Shown piece after piece: positions 23,456 through 30,699 of a DNA stretch of 49,866 nt. This DNA is from an uncultured Clostridia bacterium. Its GTDB lineage: Bacteria > Bacillota > Clostridia > Oscillospirales > Oscillospiraceae. Numbering within the stretch: position 1 is the stretch's first letter; every line of letters starts with the position of its first letter. Made by a program: the position numbers and the translations under genes. The notes beneath the pieces are model-generated. The model was given only the letters and a program-made list of their open reading frames with translations, did not search any database and was not told the DNA's origin. The stretch spans positions 1-49,866 of the forward strand of contig CALADI010000018.1 of assembly GCA_937890525.1 (NCBI GenBank), read 5' to 3'.

Positions 23456-23489
23456 TTGTGATTGCAGTAGATATTTCGTTTTCGTCCTA

Positions 23490-23713
23490 TTGCATTTTAC
23501 CTGTGGCTGTGCTAAAATGTAGACACTTGCATTAGGGCTTGACTACCGACAGGGTTTCTATACCTGCTCGGCTACCTGAGGCGAGTATTTTTTATCCTCT
23601 TTTGGGGATAGAACAAATACAGAAATTAAGCGAACTTTTTCCTTTTTGGAAGAAGTTCGCTTTTTTTATTTTTCTAGCTGTGAAAGCAGCATATTAAAAA
23701 AGGAGTGTTAAAA
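23490..23713 (+). promoter_or_regulatory. Five-copy promoter plus structured leader with attenuator, copy 3
   Basis: TTGCAT (23490-23495), 17-bp spacer, TAAAAT (23513-23518). Inner hairpin CCGACAGG/CCTGCTCGG, as in copy 2. Second hairpin TATCCTC/GGGGATA. Terminator AAGCGAACTTTTTCC/GGAAGAAGTTCGCTT at 23628-23662 plus U-tract. GCTG/CAGC then AAAGGAG. It drives the recombination operon 23714-30463. Confidence 0.88.
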
Positions 23714-24886
23714 ATGTGTAAAAACAGAAAAAAGGATGCTTATGAGGTTTGTTTCGGTCCGAATCAGTATGATGATTTGCTGATCGAGCTTACGGAGATC
23801 GAGCAGGGAAGCTATTGGCAGGAAGCTAAGTTTTTGAGAGTGCATCCGCTGCCAGACAATGCCATCTTCCCTCTGTCCGGCATGGACATGGAGGTGCTGG
23901 AGGATACCGCCCAGAATACCAACCTGATGTTGGAAGCCGACGGCGAGATCCACTGTCTGCGGACCACGGCAATTTCCGGGCTGCACGATTTGTCCGGCTT
24001 GGTGGGACCGTGCTTTCAGAAGCTGGGGAAAAGAGCTGCGTATTCAAAACAGGTGAGAGCTGACATTTTCAATCTTGGGATTGAAAACTATGGACGAGGA
24101 AAGAGTAATGTCCTGCATCGCTGCGGCAAGGTAAGCTGCGTGGCGAGCGGACAGTATGAGGCGCTGCCGATGTTGGAATTGCTGGATATCGTGGATCGGA
24201 TTCAAGACGATCTTGGTTCAGCGCAATTTCTTCACGGCGGCGTTTCTCATGCTGTCACTACCGCAAACTTCCGCTATGCCGAAAAAGCTGACGAGATCAC
24301 GGATCTCTACAAGCTGACTCTTGGCAGTAGAAACAATCTGGTGAGAAGTCTGACTCCTCTGGTTGAGTTCCGAAGCTCGGATACCAAACAGGAAGCGGCA
24401 CGGCTGATCCCGCAGTTTGAGGCTGAAACGAACTACGGGGGCAAGCTGACGATTCCTTTCGGTTCGAGCGTGAAGGTCGTCCACAAGCGGACGGCAGATC
24501 GGACAGAACAGATGGGATCCTTTGAGGAAGAAGCCGGAATGATCTATGCAAAGATGCAAAATGACATTCGGAAGGTCGTTCCCAAGATGGCAAATACGGT
24601 GATCCATCATCCCGGAAATGCCGTGATTGGGCTGTGCAAGTATGCTGCTATCCCCCAGAAGTGGGGCGGCAAGATTGAAGAAGAAGTCCGTGAAATGTAT
24701 GAGCCGGATACCTGTTCCTTCTTGGACTTGTATATCGCTCTGACACAGGCAACTGCATTGGCAAGAACGGACGGAGTATCCGTCACGAGCCTGAGAATGC
24801 TGGAGCTTGAGGACGGAATCAGCAAGATTGCAAAAAACAGCAGCAAGTGGACAGCCTTTGACCTTCCGGGAACGGTGAAATGGTAA
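23714..24886 (+). CDS. Hypothetical protein, first gene of the recombination operon
   Basis: 390 residues from ATG 23714 behind AAAGGAG. Soluble, mixed alpha/beta. Recognisable landmarks are EVCFGPNQYDD near the start, HCLRTTAISGLHDL, and SHAVTTANFRYAEKADEITDLYKL in the middle. It could be distantly related to the DUF932 phage/plasmid family, but I cannot support that firmly. The position before a YqaJ nuclease and RecD2 helicase suggests a DNA-processing role. Confidence 0.7.
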   Translation: MCKNRKKDAYEVCFGPNQYDDLLIELTEIEQGSYWQEAKFLRVHPLPDNAIFPLSGMDMEVLEDTAQNTNLMLEADGEIHCLRTTAISGLHDLSGLVGPCFQKLGKRAAYSKQVRADIFNLGIENYGRGKSNVLHRCGKVSCVASGQYEALPMLELLDIVDRIQDDLGSAQFLHGGVSHAVTTANFRYAEKADEITDLYKLTLGSRNNLVRSLTPLVEFRSSDTKQEAARLIPQFEAETNYGGKLTIPFGSSVKVVHKRTADRTEQMGSFEEEAGMIYAKMQNDIRKVVPKMANTVIHHPGNAVIGLCKYAAIPQKWGGKIEEEVREMYEPDTCSFLDLYIALTQATALARTDGVSVTSLRMLELEDGISKIAKNSSKWTAFDLPGTVKW

Positions 24887-24920
24887 GAGGACAGACAAAG
24901 TATTAAAGGAGGATAAAACG

Positions 24921-26246
24921 ATGAATCAGTATTTTCCTTGGGGATTTGCTCCCGATAGCCGCAATCCTTTGGCAAACGATGTACTCGACAATATGAGCCA
25001 GCGAATGAGCTGGCTCAACGAGGTACACCAGCAATCTGGTTTGGACGGACACATTTTCGCAGCGGCTCTGCTTGACTTTGCCGACAATCTCGATCCGAAT
25101 GCCTATACTGGCTCCGTGTGGGATTTTCTCCGGGCGGAGATTGGTGTGGCAGATTTGGTACAGATCGTGCAGGCACTCGCCTCTCGGCACACCAATGTCC
25201 ATGCCCGTTTGGAGTTTCCCAATGCCGTCGCATTGGTGGACTGCCGCTTTGTAAGTACCCATGAGTGGGAGTTCCTGCGGCGGTATTCCATTGGCGGCAG
25301 CGAGGTGGCAGCGGTAGTTGGCAAGTCCAGGTACTCTACCAAGCGCAAGCTGTATCTGGAAAAGACCGGGAATATGGTCGAGCAGAAGGACTCTGACCAT
25401 CGGTTCATCTTCGATTACGGTCATGCCGTAGAAGATTATGTGGTGGATCTGGTCTGTGCTGAGATCGGAGCTGTCCGTGTCCCTGAGTTTCGGATGTTTG
25501 CCCACAAGGATTGCCCGTGGGTGAGCTGCAACCCGGACGCTATTCTTATGCGCCCGGATGGAACGCTGGCACTTTTCGAGGCAAAAACCGCCACTCGTTT
25601 TAAGGCAGACGATTGGAAGGCAGGAATCCCGGACTACTACGCTCCCCAACCTCAGCAGTATTTGGAGGTCCTGAACGACCCCCGGCTGGAGGATGGGTAT
25701 ATTGGCGCGGTGTTTGGCGGTCTTTCTTCAGACTGTATCATCCATCATTACACCCGTGACCGTGATATGGCTCAGGTACAGGTGGATGCGATCCGCACTT
25801 TCTGGACGGACTACATGGAATCTGGCACGCTCCCTCCCCTCACTGGGAATGCGGATCTTGACTTTGATGCCGTATATGGCGAAAAGGTCAAGATCACCCA
25901 GACGGTGAAGAAGCTGCCTGACTCCCTGCTTCCGTTGGCAGAAGAATACCTTAAAGCGAAGAAGGAGCGGCTGGCGATCAACAAGCAGCTCGGCAACAGT
26001 CTCAAGGCAAAGGAAGAATTGCTCTATCAGGAGATTGTCGGAAAATATCATGTAGGCGATGAACCGCTTTACATTGAGGAACCCGGCGGAATCACCTATC
26101 GCCTGCGTCGGAAGAAGCCGAACGGCGAGACTGTGGATTTGAGCATGATCCCGGAGCCTGAGCAGAAACGGTTGCTGGCAGTTGAGCGAGGACGGAAGCC
26201 GGAAGCCGGGTATACGACCCCCAAGTTGAAGGAACTGAAAGCATAA
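24921..26246 (+). CDS. YqaJ-type viral recombinase / exonuclease
   Basis: 441 residues, ATG 24921 behind AAAGGAGG. The nuclease core spans about 115-260: RRYSIGGSEVAAVVGKSRYS (YqaJ signature GxSE), YGHAVEDYV (Glu), NPDAIL (Asp near 206), LFEAKTA (Glu-x-Lys near 220-222), and QPQQYLEV (Q-x-x-x-Y). These are the PD-(D/E)XK residues of YqaJ/lambda-exo nucleases, which resect duplex ends for single-strand annealing. The N-terminal 110 residues and a C-terminal helical tail (EEYLKAKKERLAINKQL) are extra. A candidate annealing partner is encoded at 46578. Confidence 0.85.
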   Translation: MNQYFPWGFAPDSRNPLANDVLDNMSQRMSWLNEVHQQSGLDGHIFAAALLDFADNLDPNAYTGSVWDFLRAEIGVADLVQIVQALASRHTNVHARLEFPNAVALVDCRFVSTHEWEFLRRYSIGGSEVAAVVGKSRYSTKRKLYLEKTGNMVEQKDSDHRFIFDYGHAVEDYVVDLVCAEIGAVRVPEFRMFAHKDCPWVSCNPDAILMRPDGTLALFEAKTATRFKADDWKAGIPDYYAPQPQQYLEVLNDPRLEDGYIGAVFGGLSSDCIIHHYTRDRDMAQVQVDAIRTFWTDYMESGTLPPLTGNADLDFDAVYGEKVKITQTVKKLPDSLLPLAEEYLKAKKERLAINKQLGNSLKAKEELLYQEIVGKYHVGDEPLYIEEPGGITYRLRRKKPNGETVDLSMIPEPEQKRLLAVERGRKPEAGYTTPKLKELKA

Positions 26247-26261
26247 AGGAGGAAATGTGAT

Positions 26262-27326
26262 ATGAATCGGACAGAAGAAATCTATCCCGGAGTTAAGATC
26301 CCGGCTTATGTAGAGAACTTTTTTAAGCCCTCTATTGCTGAGAAGTACGGTTTCTACGCCGACGAGGTGGAAAAAAACGCTTTTCATCCTAACGGTGAGC
26401 CTGTGGAAGTCGTTCCCAGCCCGTTTTACGCAGCCAATATCTTAGGGATCCCCGTATCCTATGAGTATGCAACGATTGAGCCGGAGTTTTCCAAGGCGGC
26501 AGCCATCCCGGTCTGGAAGTATATGCAGTCCGTGTATGGCATTCACTCTCCTTTTGCGGATGGTGCGCCTTTGGCAGATGCCATGGTGGTGCAGCGGAAT
26601 GGCTACACCTACCAGTTCCCGGCATTTGAACTGGACGGCAATCGGGTCAAGCCTCCTGTCCTTGTGGTTGCGGATGTTCCGCAGAACGACGAGGACTGGA
26701 CGGAAAATCGGATCCCGTATTCTCTGCTGGTCAGTTGCAGACTTTACTGCGCTCTGATCCGTGAGTTCTCCGGCATTTCCGTGTCGGGTATCCATGTGGT
26801 CAGGATCACGGGCAATCTGACGGTAGACATGAGTTTCCGTTGGATTCCCAGTGATATTGCGGACGAAAATCGGATCTTGGCAGCGTGTGACCGTGTGCTG
26901 TCTCAGAGAGCAGCCGACGGCGTCCCGCTGATCCCGGCGATCATCACCGCAGAGGAACGGAATTGGCGGCAGATCATTCAGGAACGGGAGGATTCTGCGA
27001 TGCGGATTCAGGACCATGACCTCCATGACAAGATCAAGGAGTACATGGGGATCCGCAGCCAGAGGAAAGCGGTCGAGGAACAGATCAAGATGCTGAAAGC
27101 CAGCGAGGATGCCATTTTGTTACAGCTTGCCAGCCATATGCTTGATGCAGAGGCGGGTGAGCTGCAAGCAGCAGACGGCAAACACATCTACCGTATTACG
27201 CATAGCAAATCGACGAGCCGTGAAAAAATCACGCCGTCTTTGATCCGTGCGTATGCGCCGGAGTACATTTCCTGCATTAAAATGAAGGAGGAAGTGCTGG
27301 GAAAGGTGGATATCGATGTTGTCTGA
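26262..27326 (+). CDS. Hypothetical protein, nuclease-operon partner
   Basis: 354 residues, ATG 26262 behind AAAGGAGG. Mixed alpha/beta with a helical, coiled-coil-like stretch near 255-295 (DKIKEYMGIRSQRKAVEEQI), reminiscent of the helical tail of the YqaJ protein before it. No catalytic motif found. It overlaps the RecD2 gene by 11 bp, so it is translationally coupled to it. Confidence 0.65.
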   Translation: MNRTEEIYPGVKIPAYVENFFKPSIAEKYGFYADEVEKNAFHPNGEPVEVVPSPFYAANILGIPVSYEYATIEPEFSKAAAIPVWKYMQSVYGIHSPFADGAPLADAMVVQRNGYTYQFPAFELDGNRVKPPVLVVADVPQNDEDWTENRIPYSLLVSCRLYCALIREFSGISVSGIHVVRITGNLTVDMSFRWIPSDIADENRILAACDRVLSQRAADGVPLIPAIITAEERNWRQIIQEREDSAMRIQDHDLHDKIKEYMGIRSQRKAVEEQIKMLKASEDAILLQLASHMLDAEAGELQAADGKHIYRITHSKSTSREKITPSLIRAYAPEYISCIKMKEEVLGKVDIDVV

Positions 27327-29481
27327 AAAAACAGCATCCTTCATCGGGAAGTGGGCTACTACGGTAGCCCACTTTGATTCCGGGTTTTCGGTATGCAAAT
27401 ACCGGGAAGAAGGCACAGGGAAAACTGTAACCGTGGTAGGAACTGATCTACCGAAGAAGAAGCAGGTCGTGACGCTCCATGGCGAATGGGTCGTAGACCC
27501 TCGCTATGGAAGGCAGTTCAGAGTAGAGTATGTGGAATGGAAAACGCCCGGAACCAGTAAGGAAATCATTGACTACATTTCAAAGCTAAAAATCGGAGTC
27601 GGCAAAAGATGCGTCCAGCAGATGCTAAAACTTGCACCGCCTCCCGGATTTTGGAATGCGGTCAAAAATAACCCGGAGATTTTCCTGTCACTCCGCAGCA
27701 TGACCGAGAAGAAGATGGAAAAACTTAGTAATGTTGTAGCCTTTTTCTCTCTGCGGGAAGAACTCAATGCGTTGTTCGGAAGCGAGCTGAAAATGACAGA
27801 GCATCAATTTGCGGTCATTTGCCGTGTTTTCAAGAAGTCTCTGAAGCACTTGGTACATAATATTAGGAAGAATCCCTACATACTCAGCTTGGCGGGATAT
27901 CGATTCCCGGAGCTGGATCACTTTGCAAATTCGTTGAACTGTAACAAGATCAGCGATAGTCGAGTGGGGTGTGCTTTTTCCGAGGTGCTGTACAAGGCTC
28001 AGACGCTGGAGGCTCACGCCTGTCTCCCCTATCTGGAGGCAGCACAGCAGGTGTATGGATTGGTGAATGACGAGCAAATCTACTATACGATGGACGAATT
28101 GCTGGAATTTGCCAAAAATCCACCCCCGCAATGCCATTTGGTTGCCGATAAGAGTATGATCTATGGCGAGTCGCCATTTGAAGAAGAAGCCCTCATTGCC
28201 GAAACAGTATCCAGACTGACGCAGATGCAGAAGCCTGCGAGACAGGCTTTAGCAGACCATCTATCAGACTTCGAGGCACAAAGTGGGATTACTTTGTCGA
28301 AAGAACAGGAAAATGCGGTTGCCGGTATTTTGCAAAACCATTTTTCCGTTCTTACTGGAGGTCCTGGCACTGGCAAGAGTACGATCCTGAAGGCAGTTTT
28401 GTACTGCTGGTCTAAAATCTACGAGAGCAACGATTGGCGGCTACTTGCTCCTACGGGCATAGCGGCTCGCAGGCTGACAGAAACAACTGGAGAGGATGCA
28501 AGTACCATCCATTCTGCCTTGCGATTGTGGGACGACGAGGAAGCCAGCCATTTCGTTGAGCCTTTTTCTGAGCGGCTGATAATCGTGGATGAAGCGTCGA
28601 TGCTGGATCAGACGACCGCAAAAGCGCTGTTTGAAGCGATCCCTATGGAACTGCTGCCGTATGTTGTTCTGGTTGGCGATGTGGATCAGCTTCCCAGTGT
28701 CCGCTATGGAAATGTCCTGCAAGAGCTGATCGGATCGGAAACTTTCCCGGTGTACCGGCTGCATACGATCTATCGGCAGGCTCAGGACAATCCAATCGCC
28801 ATCAATGCCGCTAAGATCAACGCAGGCGAAACGGATCTGCTTTGGAATCGCTCCTTCCGAGGTGCCGACTATGGTTCCGAGGAAGAAAACGCAGAACAGA
28901 TCTGCCAATTCTACAAACGGTGTGTTGACGCATACGGCATCAAAAATGTACTTATGCTCTCACCGTACCGCAAGGTATCCAGATGTAGTCGCTGTACCAA
29001 CGCAGACTACCTCAACGAGAAGCTGCAAGAGCTTGTCAACCCGGACTCTGGGCAGGCAAAATACCAGAAATTCCGAGTCGGAGATCGGGTGATGCAGAAG
29101 AAGAACACCGAAACGGTGCGAAATGGCGATTTGGGGACGATCTCCACCATTGCGGGTGGAGATGCCCCGACGATAACCGTAATGTTTGATGCAGGCGAGG
29201 TCGAGGACTATGACGATGGTTCCGTGGACCAGTTGGAGCTGGCGTATGCCATGTCGATCCACAAGTCCCAAGGAACCGAATGCAAGGTCATTTTAATGAT
29301 CCTTGGCTCAAAAAGCCCTTTCCTGCGCCGGAGCTTGGTGTATACCGGGATCACCAGAGCGAAAGAATACTTTGCTTTGTGTGGTCCATTGGAAACGCTG
29401 CAATATGCGATCCGCAACGATCAGGGTTTCCAGCGGTATTCTCAACTCAGCAGGCAAATAAGAAGCCGTCTGCAAGTATAA
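27316..29481 (+). CDS. recD2: RecD2-like SF1B DNA helicase
   Basis: 721 residues. An N-terminal OB/helix-hairpin-helix region, as in RecD2 (VVTLHGEWVVDPRYGRQF, ISKLKIGVGKRC), precedes the motor. Motifs: GGPGTGKST about 349-357 (I), APTGIAARRL (Ia), VDEASMLD (II), VGDVDQLPSV (III), YRQ (IV), and AYAMSIHKSQGTE plus VYTGITRAK (V/VI). It is a 5'-3' helicase for repair or recombination. In this operon it would unwind DNA for the YqaJ nuclease. It is an element-borne copy distinct from a chromosomal one. Confidence 0.88.
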   Translation: MLSEKTASFIGKWATTVAHFDSGFSVCKYREEGTGKTVTVVGTDLPKKKQVVTLHGEWVVDPRYGRQFRVEYVEWKTPGTSKEIIDYISKLKIGVGKRCVQQMLKLAPPPGFWNAVKNNPEIFLSLRSMTEKKMEKLSNVVAFFSLREELNALFGSELKMTEHQFAVICRVFKKSLKHLVHNIRKNPYILSLAGYRFPELDHFANSLNCNKISDSRVGCAFSEVLYKAQTLEAHACLPYLEAAQQVYGLVNDEQIYYTMDELLEFAKNPPPQCHLVADKSMIYGESPFEEEALIAETVSRLTQMQKPARQALADHLSDFEAQSGITLSKEQENAVAGILQNHFSVLTGGPGTGKSTILKAVLYCWSKIYESNDWRLLAPTGIAARRLTETTGEDASTIHSALRLWDDEEASHFVEPFSERLIIVDEASMLDQTTAKALFEAIPMELLPYVVLVGDVDQLPSVRYGNVLQELIGSETFPVYRLHTIYRQAQDNPIAINAAKINAGETDLLWNRSFRGADYGSEEENAEQICQFYKRCVDAYGIKNVLMLSPYRKVSRCSRCTNADYLNEKLQELVNPDSGQAKYQKFRVGDRVMQKKNTETVRNGDLGTISTIAGGDAPTITVMFDAGEVEDYDDGSVDQLELAYAMSIHKSQGTECKVILMILGSKSPFLRRSLVYTGITRAKEYFALCGPLETLQYAIRNDQGFQRYSQLSRQIRSRLQV

Positions 29482-29492
29482 GGACCGGCTCG

Positions 29493-29521
29493 GCATCCTC
29501 CCACTTCAAGTGGGGGGATGC
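29493..29521 (+). repeat. Palindrome after recD2
   Basis: GCATCCTCCCACTT pairs with AAGTGGGGGGATGC (one T-G pair) around a very short loop. It sits between recD2 and the pseudokinase gene and has no U-tract. The TTCAA centre and G-run resemble IS200/IS605 end hairpins. Confidence 0.6.
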
Positions 29522-29542
29522 TGGGTGAAAAAAGGAGAAAAA

Positions 29543-30463
29543 ATGAAGCTGCAAGACCTTAAAATTGAAAAGAATGCGTGGCGGCATAAGTTCGGAAACA
29601 CTTATTCCGGGAGAACAGAAAGCGGAGAGCTAAAATGTACCGTTTTTGAATATTGCATCCCTCTGCCTACCCACCGGGAAAAGGAATTGGAGCTGAGATA
29701 TGGCGTTCAAAATCTCTCCCAATACTACTTGAACCTTGCGGTTGCCGTACAGCATCAGTACACGATTGCAAACGACTTGGAGGCAGCCAATGTCCAAAGC
29801 GTTTTGCAGTATTTGGACTATCAAACCTCCAAAAACGGTGAACTCACAAAAATCTTGCTGGCGACAGCCCCGGTCGTACCGCTGCTGGGATCCACGATCA
29901 CAGACAATCTGACCGTGCGGACGGCAATCGAGGTCACGATGCGCTTGGCAACGATTTTAAGAGACTTTCGCAATCTCGATGCCCCTGTGATCCATCGGGG
30001 ACTGGATCCTGACGAGATCTATGTGACGCAGGACTCAAAAATACTTCTAGGTGGTTTCCTATACAGTGCTACGCCCAAGCAGAAGCAGATACCAGACTAT
30101 CTGCCGCAAAAGCCTGCGAACCTCACCCCGGTTCTGAAAGCTGGAGGGGTTGGAACGCAGGGGGACGACCTGTATTCCCTGACCGCATTTCTGTGGTCGC
30201 TGCTTACGAACAGCCCTGTGGGGATGGAGCTGCCGCACCCGGTAACAATTCCCGCAAACACACCGCTGGCGCTCCAAGAGCTGATCGCCTACGGACTTTC
30301 CGGGAACGCAGAAATCATGGCATACCGCAAACGGCTTACGGAGATCCGAAAGATGCTGGTACAAGGGAGCCTACAAGATGCTCCGCTTACTGTTTGTCGC
30401 AAATACAGCGGCATACTAAAAAAAGTAAAGCGACTGAGTACCGAGCAGGAAAACGGAAGGTAA
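29543..30463 (+). CDS. Protein kinase-like protein lacking catalytic residues (pseudokinase)
   Basis: 306 residues, ATG 29543 behind AAAGGAG. The layout is that of a bacterial Ser/Thr kinase C-lobe: a helix (IEVTMRLATILRDFRNLD) leads into VIHRGLDPDEIYVTQDSKILLGGF. In active kinases this reads HRDxKPxNI...DFG. Here the catalytic Asp is Gly (HRG, about 151-153) and DFG is GGF (about 169-171). GDDLYSLTAFLWSLLTN matches the later D-x-x-S/A-L-G-x-x-L helix. No glycine loop or VAIK lysine is obvious. I infer a regulatory pseudokinase. It is the last gene of the recombination operon. Confidence 0.7.
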   Translation: MKLQDLKIEKNAWRHKFGNTYSGRTESGELKCTVFEYCIPLPTHREKELELRYGVQNLSQYYLNLAVAVQHQYTIANDLEAANVQSVLQYLDYQTSKNGELTKILLATAPVVPLLGSTITDNLTVRTAIEVTMRLATILRDFRNLDAPVIHRGLDPDEIYVTQDSKILLGGFLYSATPKQKQIPDYLPQKPANLTPVLKAGGVGTQGDDLYSLTAFLWSLLTNSPVGMELPHPVTIPANTPLALQELIAYGLSGNAEIMAYRKRLTEIRKMLVQGSLQDAPLTVCRKYSGILKKVKRLSTEQENGR

Positions 30464-30472
30464 AACCAGCTA

Positions 30473-30699
30473 TTGCAATTTGACTATGCTTGTGCTAAAA
30501 TGTAGACACTTGCATTAGGGCTTGACTACTGACGGGATTTCTATACCCGATCAGCTACCTGAGGCGAGTATTTTTTATTCTCTTTTTTAGGGGATAGAAC
30601 AAATACATGAATTAAGCGAACTTTTTCCTTTTTGGGAGAAGTTCGCTTTTTTTTATTTCTAGCTGTCAAAAACAGCATATTTAAGGAGGAAAAATAAAA
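30473..30699 (+). promoter_or_regulatory. Five-copy promoter plus structured leader with attenuator, copy 4
   Basis: TTGCAA (30473-30478), 17-bp spacer, TAAAAT (30496-30501). Inner hairpin CTGACGGG/CCCGATCAG, differing from copies 2 and 3 at both partners of several pairs. Second hairpin TATTCTC/GGGGATA. Terminator AAGCGAACTT/AAGTTCGCTT at 30614-30648 plus eight U. GCTG/CAGC and AAGGAGG follow. It drives the MoxR-VWA operon. Confidence 0.88.

Noticed and set aside
23490..23713. The five leaders as insertion-sequence ends or a transposon
   Set aside because: No transposase, each copy lies exactly between promoter and RBS, and helices covary, which fits a regulatory RNA better than a mobile element.
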